Shown: positions 42,441 to 54,014 of the stretch, piece after piece
How the letters are laid out: every line of letters begins with the position of its first letter
How positions within the stretch are numbered: position 1 is the stretch's first letter
From: Musa acuminata AAA Group
Lineage: Eukaryota; Streptophyta; Magnoliopsida; Zingiberales; Musaceae
Assembly (NCBI RefSeq): GCF_036884655.1
Contig: NC_088355.1
Coordinates: 21,702,001 to 21,766,000, forward strand
DNA length: 64,000 bases
Reading direction: 5' to 3'
Notes under the pieces: model-generated
What the model was told of the DNA's origin: nothing
Database searches by the model: none
The model's input: only the letters and a program-made list of their open reading frames with translations
Made by a program: the position numbers and the translations under genes

Positions 42441-45400
42441 TTCCTTCGACGTCCTCGTTGAAGCCTTTGTCGACACTGCAACTCCTCACCTTTTGCTGAG
42501 TCTTCAATCTTCTGCTCTAGCTACAATGCACCTCTTGACTCCCAGCTTCTCTCCGCTGCTGTTTATGATAAGTCGAACCTTTAATCCACCATGCTGCTTC
42601 AACTCGCCAATGACTCTGACTCTAGTGTGGGGTTGGCTAAGTTGTGTTGATCTTTGTTGGTTCCTGTGGATCCTCCAGATGAAGGTAAAGACCATCCTTA
42701 CTATGCGTCGGTCTCTCAAATGCACATGCTACTTAAACTGGGTAGATGCTTGTTGGAGCTTTAACGAGCATCGCCTCGTAAACATTTGAAGTTTTGGGCC
42801 TTCCTCTACAAAATTTGCTCATTGACTCTTCTTTCACTTAGTTGTCACATCTAAGTAGGTTCGCATCACTTTCGCTTTCGATTGGTATTTCGTTGGGAAA
42901 TGAAGCAGACAATCTACTCTAAGTAACACTGATCACCGTTGGTGAGGATTTGACAACTATTGTCTTCCATTATCTTCGAAGGGTCTTTGAACATATGCAG
43001 AGCTCCTCTACTGGATAGATAAGAGAATTGGGGTACTCAGTTTCGCCCATTCTCTTAAGAGTTGAGAAGGCAAAGGTTACTTGACTTCGCCCGCCTCCTT
43101 GAGGTTGTACTTCATGCATCGAGCTGGTTACTGGCCTTCGCTTGCTCTTTGCTCACACTTCTGAAGCACTTGAAGTGTTTGCACTCCTTGCGTTGAGTTA
43201 GCTATTGTGATTCACCTTCTCAATGCCATCAAACTTTTGGAATGCGGGAAGTTTTCACCCTAACTTGGAGTAATTCTCTAATAGATTTGGTCGCCTCTGG
43301 GATTGTACCGTCTTCTCCATCAACCCTACCGCCTACTCCCCTGAGTAGCGAAGGTACAGCACTACATACTGCCTGCTTCGTTCCTTGGTCGTGCACTCTT
43401 GCATGACCCGAAGTCCTTCACTTTCGGCTATCTTGATGAGAAACTCGTTGACACCGGTCTTACAAAGTTCCTTGGCCTCTGCCCTTCAGCCTTGTCACGG
43501 TACTTGGAGATTGCCTCTGCATGCTCCACCTCTTCGGCCCCTTTCATGACCAAGCGCTCTCCCTCCATGAGAGCAAGGGATCAATGACTTTCACGAAAGT
43601 CCCGCCTCTACGGTACCATGGCGCTGCCATGCCCATGGCACTACTATCCGTCGCCTCGCATTTGCATCCCTTTTCTTCACAATCAGTAGATATGCCTCTG
43701 TGGCACTCTTCTGAGTCCACCTCCATTCTAACCGATGCTTGATTTTGGGTAGCTAAGTCCCTCAAGACTCGTCGTCGCTTCCTCTCCCCTTTCGACCCCT
43801 TGCTTCAACACCTATGTGTTCTCCAAGCAGCTCTCTTTGGTCGATGGAAAGACAAACTACAACTCCCATGCATGGCCTCTGCCATCGCATTATAGGATTT
43901 GCACCGATTCTGTTCTCCTTAGCTTCCTTGGTTGCAACGTTCGCTTACTCGACCTAGTCCTTTGACTTGCCGGGCTCCCTTAAGTGAATATGAGCTCTGG
44001 AGCAGTCCAACACTCCAGCTGCTTTGATCATACCTCTGTATAATCAAGTCCCTCCCATGGGACTCACTAGTACTTGCATTCGAACTTTTCCCTTGGTGGA
44101 ACACAGCCCCCATATGCTGATGACCAAGGCTTTCATCCGATGCAAAATTCGATGCATGTACGGAAGACCCGCCTCTGTGGTACCATGGCCCTTCTTACTA
44201 TCGTGTTGTTCACCGAAGTGGAGCTTCCAGGAGCTCCCGATCATACCTCCGTATGATCTAGTCCCTCACGGGACTCGATGTCGTGTGTATCGCATTGCCA
44301 CGAACTGTTCCACCACGATCCGCTGCACCATGTCGCCTCATGGTAACATCTCCATTGCATTATGATCCTTGTGGGATAAACTCGAATTGTGAACCCTCCA
44401 TGTGTGGCCTCTACCAATACATCGTAGGGTCTCTGCCACCTTCGATTTTGTTCGCTCCTTTGGCAATCGACTTTCATCCACTCACTCTTTGGTCACTCCT
44501 AGATGAAGCACCACTCTAGGACAGTCCGTCACCTAGTAGCTCCCGAAGTCCTCTAACTTCGCTGCAATTAGTATACCATTGTTTGGATCTTGGGCCTCTG
44601 CCCCTACCAGCACAATCTTCGCTGCGCACCGCTTCCTTCATGGCAACTTGAATGGCAACACTATGACATATTCTTCAAGAGTACCCGCCTCTACATCCTC
44701 TTGCCCTGTGCTAAGGCCTTCTGAACCCAACTTTGTCTCAGCAAATTGAGTCGCCTTAGTTCCTCCATCAAATGCTCCTCCGAGATAAGGTGCATGTGCT
44801 CAGAAGCTCCCTTCGTCTCTAGCACCTTGCAAGATGAGTTCGCTCCGTCAGAATAAATGACCCATGGAACAACATGATCCTGCTCTTGCCTCTGCAAGAG
44901 TTCATGTCCTTGACCTCTGTCCAAGGAAAGCTCTATGCCTCCGCTCCATGTTCCATCTTCTATGTTGGCTCCCTTCATGCGGCTTGGGTACTTCGCCAAG
45001 TTACACCCAAGTTGCTCCGCTCCTCGTTTTTGCATTGAGTTGATGGTGGCCCTCGCGCCCACCATTCCACGGGTCAGCCCTCCCTTGAGTCCAATCTCCA
45101 TATCGACTCCAAGTGTGCCTTCATTTGTGTTGCTTTGTGTCGCTCCCCCACTTGATCTCACAATGCATCCACCAATGCATACTCTCGAGCGAGATCATGC
45201 GACGACTCCTCGCCGCTTGCTCAGTCCATTGAGCTTCGTGGAGTTATTGTTTGTTGAGGTACTCCTCCTCAACTTGTGAGGTCCGTCCTATATGATTCTC
45301 CCTCTAGAGAGCCGACACTTATCCCTCCTGGATAACTGTCCCGTTAGAGCAACATCTCTCTTCGTTTCGGAGACCACCATCCCCTCGGACTACTCCGATC

Positions 45401-46069
45401 TGCTGAACAAACTATGCATTATTCTACCTCCTGCAAACGCACTTGCTAGATTGTGACTCCACGTCAATACAACCCCCACTACACCACTCAAGGCCTAGCA
45501 ACATGCTGAACTCGTTGCACACTTCAGCCTCCTACGGACGTATCCTTCACATACCGAAGAGAAAGTTTTAATGCTCCATGGTGCCGAGTTTCGGTCGCCT
45601 TGAGATGGCCACGAACATTCCATCGTCCGCATACAAGCCCATGCATGAGTACCAAATTCTTCGAGCTAGCAATTCCCCTCACCTCTGTGAGCTTTGCAAA
45701 ACTCTTTTGGTCGTTGAGTAACTCATTCCACCTTGCATGGTCTCATCCTTTACCAAGCGCCTCGCTTGCCTTGAACACCATCAAGTATAGTTGTTAACGT
45801 TGAGCCGTAGCTCAAACTCATCCATCCCAACCTTTGTGCGCTCCGCATTCTTCCAAACTTACTTGTACTCGTGGTGCCTCTTGCGCGAAGGGTTGGCCAT
45901 TCCTCTGAATGCCAATGTCAGATGCCCGCTCCTCCGAGCGACTCCTTTTCCCTACATCTCCATGCCCGTTTTCCCCCCAAATAGTCGCACGTGTGCTGAC
46001 TGCCCTCAACACAGCCCCACTAGGTCCCCCACATTTGCATGCTAAGTGTTTCTATAAGTGCTTGTCCCG
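42441..46069 (-). other. Internal region of LARD H, no supported gene
   Basis: Only short frames (up to 156 codons at 44691-45161, minus) with no recognisable domain. The sequence is rich in ctccgc/cttcg words. Near-repeats such as catacctctgtataatcaagtccctccc (about 44028) and catacctccgtatgatctagtccctcac (about 44244), and gtaccatggc near 43611 and 44179, suggest ancient internal duplication. Nothing shows that it is translated. Confidence 0.55.
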
Positions 46070-46082
46070 CTCTGATACCAAC

Positions 46083-46461
46083 TGTCATGGACTTAGTTGG
46101 TTTTGCCTAAGTCGTGTGGCACACTTGCGTGTTCGTCCGCAAAGATCAGCCTCCCCGAAGCCTCCCATGTCCCTCAGGACCCACAAAAGATAGAACAGGT
46201 TAGAGAAAATGCCTCATTTGAGATCCACAAGCAAACATTTCTGAAAACACTTTATAGACAAAGCAAATTACAAACAGACTTTACAAGCTCTGAACAGTTG
46301 CACAACAAAGGGTAAAATGGTCCATTATAGACCGAACTAAAATGGGACTATTAAGCCTTCGGTTGTCCCTCTACATGCTCGTCAAAGTATGAACATACAA
46401 AAAGACACGGACATACATAAGCATTACATCAAACATCTTGTTTAGAAGTTTGTCTGTGACA
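46083..46461 (-). repeat. 5' LTR of LARD H (379 bp)
   Basis: From tgtcatggacttagttgg to gtttgtctgtgaca. Bordered on the left by the primer-binding site (minus TTGGTATCAGAG) and on the right by CTAT, which repeats the left flank. Confidence 0.88.
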
Positions 46462-46887
46462 CTATGGCACCTCAACTTGCGGGCGTTGTGGCCGCAGGCG
46501 CCTCGCCCCGCGGTGCCTCTGCCCACGGGTCCAGCACCCGTAGGCGTCGCCCTTGCACGCGGGCACAGTGCTCGCACGTAGGTGGCCGCCTTGCCTGTAG
46601 CCTTGCCTGCCGGCGCCGTGCGGCAACGACCGCGGGTGGGGCACCCGCGGGTTGCTAGCCCCACCGGCTGCAAGCTTGCTGCAAGCAGGCCATCGGCGGA
46701 CTGCTGTAGGCACAGCCCCTGTGCTGCCTACCTTCGGCTACGTTGCACGCACACAGATCGAGGGCAACAACTATTGCTACCCTTCCTTGTTTTTACGTCA
46801 ACGATTTTGACATCAAAATTCTTCCTAAACATAACACACGCAATTCAAAACCAATCATTCGCACAAACAACCTAGCTCTGATACCAC
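46462..46887 (-). other. Element J leader, LTR-proximal part, with primer-binding site
   Basis: Very GC-rich to about 46740 (gcgcctcgccccgcggtgcc), then mixed. The primer-binding site gctctgatacca at 46875-46886 (minus TGGTATCAGAGC) is one base from the LTR. No coding signature. Confidence 0.6.
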
Positions 46888-48380
46888 TGTTGGGAAATCT
46901 TGGGGGCGACATCACATGCGTAGCGGAAGAACAAGAAAACAAAATCCCTAATTCTCAAAGAGATGTTTGTCGTCGTGTGAAGATTGGTGCACAAAATTCG
47001 CGAAACTTAAAACTGTGTATAGAGTAGATTGTGTTACCTAGGGAGATTATATATCCCTGTTTCCTTGCAAATCCTTAGGAGAGGGTGAAGGAGGTCAAGC
47101 GACCTCCTCTCTAGCAGTGATCCATACAGTAGGGCTGCGACGATACTCCTCAAAACTCCAGGCCTGCTCTGAGGTGGAGAGGGGGAGGAGAATAGGAAAG
47201 ACAAGCAAAGGCTCTAGCCTATGAGGCTTTGAATCCCTCCTATTTGTAGAGGTCCCCTATCAAACCCTAATGGGTCCTCCCCTAGTGGGTATTGGATCTG
47301 CATCCAACAAGACAAGGGCTCCGTCGGATATCTCATATCCGAACCTCTACTCATCGCAATGCCTACCATATGTGTGTGACCCTCTAGGCCCAATATCGAG
47401 CTGGCCGTGAGTTATACCTGTCAGAACTCCTTCTAACTCAGTGAATTATTATCTCTGTAATAATTCACTTAACTCATCGACTACGGACGTACTAGGCCAC
47501 TACGCCATAATCCCCAGACGATACAGGGGAATTCAATCCATTGGACTTGGCTGTCCTTAGTTACCGTGTACCTATAGTCCCTCATCCATCTAATATCCCA
47601 AAGATCGTCTATCGAGCATCGTGCTATCAGACCCATACGGTTTCTACTCGAGTCTTACTCTAATCGGATTCTCCTGGAGAACTCTTTCTCTCTCAACCCG
47701 AATGACCCTAGCTAGGGATTTGTCTGAGCAAGAACACATGGGATATTCCTCTCATGACGCCGAGAGTGGATGATCCTCTATCGACACTCAATAGCCCTCG
47801 TAAGGTCGACTACCACTCCCAATGACCAGTTATACTAGATTTGGGACAGCCAAACTTATAAGTCTGGTATCAAAGAGTGGAGCACTCATACAGGACATCC
47901 TTGGTATCTCAAGTCTAAGGACTAGATACACCACTAGGACTACGGAATCGCTGTCTGACAATAAGGCATCATCAACCATCCAGCATTCCGTAAGTGGATC
48001 AATCAGTGAACTCATTCTCTAATGAGCACTTGCACTATATCCCTAGTGTCCCTACACGAGCAGCTATTAGACCAACTACATCCATCATATGGATGGGTAT
48101 ACAGCACACCAGTCTGTCCGGTTATCACGATGTCCCTCTCGAGTAACCTGTGACCGGGATTATTTAGGATCTGTGTTTAAAGGTGAATCGATCTCATTAT
48201 CGTGATCTCATCACGATCCGATTCTCATTGCACAAATCCAAGGACATCACAATATATATTTGCACATATGCAATAGTTATAAAGTGATATATGCCAAAAT
48301 ATAATAAGTAAAATGATTCTGTATCAAGTCACACGTGTCATCACTCACGTGATTGGCTTGTTGGGCACCTATGACTAGCA
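46888..48380 (-). repeat. 5' LTR of element J (about 1493 bp)
   Basis: Plus orientation begins tgttgggaaatcttgg directly after the primer-binding site and ends cacctatgactagca, then gag sequence of element K resumes. No partner LTR is in the window, so the right boundary rests on the TG...CA rule and on where K gag homology restarts (48375-48385). Ambiguity is a few bases. Confidence 0.7.
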
Positions 48381-49312
48381 CTTGAGTCATCCCACTTTGC
48401 TTTGAGCGCCTTGTTCTTTGATGTTCTCTTCTTAGCTTGGAGACAATCACTTTTGTAGTGTCCCAGCTTTTTGCACTCGTAGCAAATAACTTGGTCCTTT
48501 TTGTGTTCAAATTTACTTTTAGTGTCATTTTTAAATTTGTTTCTCTTAATGAATTTTTTGAATTTCCTTGTTAGAAGTGCCAAGTCATCGTCACAGTCCT
48601 CATCACTTGAGTTTTCTCTTAAGTGGTCATCTAAACTTCTAACTATCATATCCTTCCTGTTCTTTGTAAGGATGTCTTCTTACTCTTCATGAGCCTTGCA
48701 AGTCATTTCATAGGTCATTAATAACCCAATTAGTTCTTCAAGAGGGAAGTTGTTTTAATCTTTAGCCTCTTGAATAGCAGTGACTTTAGGGTCCCAACTC
48801 TTAGGAAGGGATTTTAGAATTTTATTTATGAGCTCAAAATCCATAAAACTTTTGCTGAGTCCTTTTACACCATTGACGACATCCATGAAACGGGTGTACA
48901 TGTCGCCAATAGTCTCGCTCGGTTTCATTTGGAAAAGTTCAAACGAATGTATCAAAAGATTGATTTTTTACTCTTTCACTCTACTTGTGCCTTCGTGAGT
49001 CACTTCGAGTATATGTCAAATTTTAAACGCGGTTTCACAAACCGAAACACGATTGAACTCATTTTTATCAAGCACACAAAATAAGGCATTCATAGCCTTT
49101 GCATTAAGAGTGAAAGTCTTCTTCTCCAATTCATTCCAATCGATCATTGGAAGAGAAGACTTCGAAAATCCATTTTCGACAAGATTCCAAAGTTCAAAAT
49201 CCATTGAAATAAGGAAGATCCTCATTCGGGTCTTCCAATAGGTGTAGTCCGTCCCATTGAACATGGGTGGACGTGTAATAGAGTGGCTCTCTTGGTGTTT
49301 GGTGTATGCCAT
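48381..49312 (-). pseudogene. gag: Element K Gag, 5' part, cut by element J
   Basis: Same family as element A Gag: MAYTKHQESHSITRPPMFNG start at 49312, capsid-like region, ENSSDEDCDDDLALL, first knuckle CYECKKLGHYKSDC. The reading ends at about residue 312 (KWDDSSAS), where J's LTR begins. In-frame stops occur near 49016, 48970, 48753 and 48682 (W, S, L and Q positions in A), so the copy is dead. The pol half, or accessory half, of K is not in the window. Confidence 0.8.
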
Positions 49313-49362
49313 CTCTCTTAGGTTTTAATCCGTTTGAGAGTTAACCCTGCTCTGATATCAAT

Positions 49363-51066
49363 TGTTAGGATCAAGAGCACTAAGAGGGGAGGGGGTGAAT
49401 TAGTGCAGCGAAAAACTTTCGACGATTAAAATAGCATTCGTACGATAAATGTGATTTTGGTAAGAAAGCCGATTCGTAAATCACTTTAACTTATGATCAA
49501 GCGAGATGCAGTTAAAGCAAATATATAGAGGTAGTTTATAGTTTAAGATAGACAACATAATGTAATAGCAAACTGAAATACGACTTTCGTATGATAAAAG
49601 CAATTTCGATATGAAAGCCGATTCGTAAATCACTTTAACTTGTGATCAAGCGAGATACAGTTAAAGCAAAGATATAAAGGCAGTTTGCAGTTATGATGGA
49701 AATCAGAATGTAAGGGCAAACTGAAATATGATGTTCATATGATAAAACCGATTTTCGTCTTAACGCCGATTTGAAAAATACTTAACTATGAAACACGTTC
49801 ATAAATAAGCAGAAGGCAGTAAGCTACTGAGGAGGTTTGCAGTAAAGATAAGATGCTCAAAGTAAATACAAACCGATATTTAGAGTGGTTCGGTCAATCT
49901 TGACCTACATCCACTTTTGGCTTCCTCCACCGATGAGGTCACCGACGTCCACTAGAGGCCTTCCTTCAATAGGCGAAGGCCAACCACCCTTTTACAGTTT
50001 CACTCATTTTGACGGGCTTAGGAGACAACTCTTACAAACTTTTCTCTCCTCTCTTGAAAGATCAAAACTTGGAAGAAAAGAGGGAGGAGAACTTCTAGCC
50101 TTTACAACACTTTTGAGCTCTAAAAATCACAGAGTAAGATTGGATTTTCGGTGCCTTTTATTGCCCTTTCATGTAGGAAAGTGTGGGGTTTATATAGGCC
50201 CCAAACTGGTTTGAATTTGGAGCTCAAAAGTGTCTTTTCCCGGATTTCCGGGGTCCTAGCGGTACTACCTCCTGACTGGGGCGGTACAACCGCCTGGCAG
50301 CTCGGAGATTGAGCCTATGGGTGGTGCCACCGCCTGACAGGGGCGGTTGCACTGCCCAACCTCGCTCGGAGACTAAGCCCAGGTGATGCCACCGCTTGAC
50401 TGGGGCGGTTGCACCACCCAGTCTCGCTCGGAGACTGACCCCAGGCAATGCCACCACCTAACCTGAGCGGTTGCACCGCCCAGCTTTCTTGGGAGACTAT
50501 CTCCTGGGCGGTGCCACCGCCGACCCTAGCGGTGCCACCGCCTGGCAGGAATTCTGGTCCGAATGGGTTGATCCATTCAGCCCAATTTGGGTCTATCAAG
50601 GGCTCAATTGCCCCCAAATTAAGTTAATGGGATCACCTCCCATTCATAACTTAATCTACATGCTAACTACGATATTTCTTAAGACTTTTACTGCAACTTG
50701 CTCCGGTGCGTCAATTGCGTCTTTCGGCGAGCTTCCGGCGAACTTTCGGCGAACATACGACGAACCTTCGGTGATGCTCCAGCGGACTTCCGGTAAACTC
50801 CTAGACTTGCGACGATCCACTTGGCGAGTTCCAACGAGCTTCTTTGGCAAGCTCCTAGACTTCTCGGATTTGTTCCCGTAGAACCTCCGATGACCGTCCG
50901 GACTTCCATCAACTCTCGAACTCCCAACGTGATCATAGTCTTGACTCCGACGCAACTCCTGCTACATGTCTTTCTTTCATCGTAGTTAATCCTGCACACT
51001 TATCTTAACATATGGATTAGATAACAAATGATAATTGACTTCATCATCAAAATCTGAGATTCAACA
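49363..51066 (-). repeat. 5' LTR of element K (1704 bp)
   Basis: tgttaggatcaagagc to gagattcaaca, same family as the LTRs of A. Primer-binding site at 49350-49360 mutated (tgatatca for tgatacca). The TATA box reads tttatatagg at about 50188-50197. Palindrome cluster 50258-50545. The right flank is LINE3 sequence, so K inserted into LINE3. Confidence 0.85.
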
Positions 51067-52275
51067 CTTACATCTCAAGTTGCTCCTCCGCTATATTCTC
51101 TCCAGAGAGATGCTCCTTCGACGAAGCAGTATCGAAGCAAGTCACGCTCTAGATCGTGGCATCCAACTCTCATTTCCGATGACCCTCGACCTTGGACTAG
51201 CCTCTTTAAGGCTCCGGTTGGAAGTCCAGTTCTTAGCTTGCAATTCTCTACTCCAGAAGTTCAGGTTGATAAGAAGATTGCTGTATATGAGACTACTGAT
51301 TCCGTAGAGCTAATTAAGACATGGTCTATGGCAATTGTTGGCTATGTGGTAGGTCTCAAACATCATATTTTCCACTATCCTCATTTATCAAAACTCGATG
51401 GGGAATATAGACATTTGATCTCCATATGCTGGATAACAGTTTCTTTGTTTGCAAGCTATACTCTGAAGAAGATTTGCAATGGGTCCTTGAAGGGTTTTGG
51501 ACTATTCATGGCCATCCAATGATTCTACGACATTGGTCTCTTGATGTCCGTTTGGAGTTAGATAGCCTACAATCTATTCCATTATGGGTATCCTTTCAAG
51601 GTCTTCCTCTATATCTTTGGAGTCGACATTTTATTGTAAAGTTATGCAGCACTCTGGGACAACCACTCTACATTGACAAAGCAACAGCAGCTCATACGAG
51701 ATTAGCATTTGCACGAGCATGTGTACTAGTTTCTTTCGACGAAGATCTTCTTAATGAGGTTTTTTATTGTGATCTTGATGGGAACACGTGGAAGGTATAT
51801 GTCTCATATTCTTGGAAGCCACAACGATGTCAAAGTTGCTTATCTTTTAGCCATTCAAATGAAGCTTGTCAGCAAACTCCGAAACCGATCACTAAGGTCT
51901 ACCGGCCACATCAGGCGCCTCAGCAACAAGGCGAGTCTCCTCTAATGGCAGTAGCACCGGTGGTGGCGAAGACTATTGAGTATTCCGACTCACAGGGATA
52001 GCACCGTAGATAGAAGGACAAATCCAGAACTTATCTCTTCCTATTACGTCGGAGCCTTCCACAAACGAACTCAAGCCCAAACAAACCTTGCCATCAAGGA
52101 TATTCTTCCTCAACAAACTCAGGCCACAACAAACCTCGCCAACAAAGATATTCTACCTCAACAAACTCACGCCCCAACTGACCTCTCTAGCCAGGCTGCC
52201 TCAACAAGTACTAACCAAGATATTGTGCCTCAACAATCCTATCGCGCTTCAACAAACCTTACCAACTACGACTAC
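51067..52275 (+). pseudogene. LINE3 ORF1 (DUF4283 and zinc knuckle)
   Basis: Best-preserved LINE ORF1 here. The N-terminal part contains KQYRSKSRSRSW (about 51120-51160), then VQVDKKIAVYETTDSVEL in the frame 51238-51522. A shift near 51380-51430 leads to the frame 51426-52001 with FFVCKLYSEEDLQWVLEGFW, PLWVSFQGLPLYLWS, and the knuckle CQSCLSFSHSNEAC (CX2CX4HX4C). A further frame change gives the tail 51976-52275 with repeats of QTQATTNLANKDILPQ. ORF2 is absent; the sequence stops at 52275 against a T-rich fragment. Confidence 0.78.
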
Positions 52276-52456
52276 ATTTTTTTTTGGTAAGTAAAAGTAA
52301 ATTGATTATGTGTAAAGTTTCTACAAATAGCTTTGTCTATACAAGTCATAGAAGAAGCCAGGTAACTTATAGAGTACACATGTGATAGTTATGACTACAC
52401 ATGCTATAGACTATACCTCCTAACTATAACCAACAAATAAAATGTAATGTCTAGAT
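52276..52456 (-). other. Unassigned 180-bp fragment with oligo(T) start
   Basis: Begins attttttttttgg in plus orientation. On the minus strand this is an A-rich end, as at the 3' terminus of a retroposed sequence. No internal Pol III boxes or coding signature is evident. It lies between LINE3 ORF1 and an LTR fragment. It could be a 3' piece of a SINE, a LINE or a retro-copied transcript. Confidence 0.3.
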
Positions 52457-52888
52457 TGTTGAATCTCGGATTTTGATGATGAAACCAATCAATATGTGTT
52501 TATGTTTTAATTTTCATTTTGAGTGACATGGGATGCTTCGATCAGCATGAGACAATTAAAGCAGGAAAAATCATGTTGGGCCGGAGGAACATGTTAGAAG
52601 ATTGGACATTGGGCCGGTAGATCGGTCGACGTATCGACAGAAGGCTTCGGGTCATGGATTGGGGCATCGGGCCAAGAAGAGCAGACATTGCACCAAGAAT
52701 ATCGGAGTCGCGGAGTCAACTAGCCGATTGGGCAATAGGCCGCAGGAGAGGACGATGCGCCGAAGAATCGGACGAAGCATCGAGAGACCAACGACATGCC
52801 AGACAACTTGATTAATGCTTCGTATTAATTGTCTAGATCGAAGTTTGTTTACCATGTGCAGGATTAACTATGATAGCAAGGCATGAAG
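52457..52888 (+). repeat. Partial Sirevirus LTR, plus orientation
   Basis: Starts tgttgaatctcggattttgatg and matches the first roughly 430 bp of the right-edge LTR (62602 onwards), including gcttcgatcag-atgagacaatt and gacgatgcgccga. Not preceded by a polypurine tract, so it is a 5' or solo-type copy. At about 52888 it joins the inverted remnant LTR of element C. Confidence 0.75.
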
Positions 52889-54014
52889 CAAACGTCCATC
52901 GAACTTGACTCCGGTATTCTTTCTTTGTATTTTCTGGTTATTGTAGTTAATCCTGCTCACTTAACTCAATAATATAGATTAGATCAATTAACCCATCAAT
53001 TGATTTTATCATCAAAATCTGAGATTCAATAATCTCCCCCTTTTTTATGATGACAATCAATTGATGACGGAGTTAAACATAACTCCCCCTATCTATATGC
53101 CATATTATGAGAAGATAAAAACACTTGAATTCCATCCCATTGAATTCAAGTATAAACCGATAAGTTCTAACCGTAGAACTTATCGTTATTCTCATTAAGC
53201 ATAAGTAAATACAAAACTTGGATGAAAATCATTTTCAAATCGAATGATAAGAGACAATTTTTACTACGACAGTAGATAAAGATTTTCAACATGAATTTCA
53301 TGATATAAATGTAAGGCATGCTTTCAATATGATCAATCAATCTTGCGATATTCTCAAAGATTTTGCAAGGCATATAAGACATTCATATCACACAAGCTTT
53401 TGTAATTCATATAAGTCATGTTATCGATGCGCATAAGACATTTTTATTAAGTCATGCTATCGAAGTGATATAAGTCATCACTTAGTCATCACTTCTCCCC
53501 CTTTATCATCAACAAAAAGGGAATGAGACTTGAAGCACATAATTTGTGATTATAACATCAGGAATCCAGCATTGATCATACAAGAATTTATCATTCAAAA
53601 TTAAGTATGCTAAAATGTTTACGTAGAGTTTAACTTAAAGGAAAATTCAGCATTCTTCCATTTTATCAAATCTTTTCTTTCTATAAATAACAAAAATTGT
53701 AGGTGTACAAGGAAGAGATTGTGATTAAAAAAAAACTTTCAAGTAGTAACTCCAATAACTCAAGATCATAATTTGAATACAAACTCATTCAAATCGTCAA
53801 CTTGAAACTCATAATCAAGCCATCAAAATCAATTTTGAGATTCACAAAATATCATAAAATCATTAATCTTGATCAGATGGGAGCGGTGTTTGACTCAAGA
53901 TAGGATAAGGTAATTTATCATGTCATTTATAATCGAAAGAGATGGATCAAATTCACCGTGGAACGGAGAGAGGATGAAAAACTTTACGAAAAATCCATTC
54001 AAACAAGTTTATTC
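52889..54014 (-). other. Element C 3' end: LTR remnant, polypurine tracts, non-coding region
   Basis: 52889-53031 equals the last part of the B-type LTR (cgtccatcgaacttgactcc to gattcaata). It is followed by the polypurine tract (aatctccccctttttt, 53032) and about 1 kb of AT-rich sequence colinear with 10995-12043 of B. A second polypurine-like block is at about 53490-53512. No ORF supported. Confidence 0.7.

Larger units (their letters stand above)
42048..46461 (-). mobile_element. Element H: LARD (LTR element without coding capacity)
   Basis: Two 379-bp LTRs (42048-42426 and 46083-46461) in direct orientation, minus-sense ends TGTCA...TGACA (the left copy has a mutated terminal base). Polypurine tract TAAGTGGGGGAGAA at 42427-42440 and primer-binding site TGGTATCAGAG at 46070-46080. 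The flanking repeat CTAT (42044-42047 and 46462-46465) supports insertion; the expected 5 bp is imperfect on one side. The 3.6-kb internal region has no RT, integrase or gag signature on either strand and is not AT-rich. Length and structure fit a large retrotransposon derivative mobilised in trans. Confidence 0.8.
37023..48380 (-). mobile_element. Element J: degraded Ty1/copia element (non-Sirevirus), interrupted by LARD H
   Basis: Minus-strand order: 5' LTR 48380-46888, primer-binding site 46886-46875, long GC-rich then AT-rich leader (46887-46462, [H], 42047-40578), gag, protease remnant, integrase, partial RT, RNase H, truncated at 37023. No 3' LTR is present. The gag and pol sequence types differ from the Sirevirus set (MLLSNPLRGILNVNRLTGPN start, one zinc knuckle). 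The 5' LTR end lies inside the gag of element K, so J inserted into K. Confidence 0.8.

Noticed and set aside
44691..45161. 156-codon minus frame inside the LARD
   Set aside because: No recognisable motif, and no similar frame conserved elsewhere in the window. The composition alone can give such a frame.
43800..46060. Host gene fragment in the LARD interior
   Set aside because: The base composition is gene-like, but no continuous frame, splice pattern or known protein motif could be read. Left as a question under findings.
36450..51066. 36450-37022 taken as the 3' end of element K
   Set aside because: Its LTR is far more diverged from K's 5' LTR (49363-51066) than the two LTRs of one element should be, so it is treated as an older, separate element.
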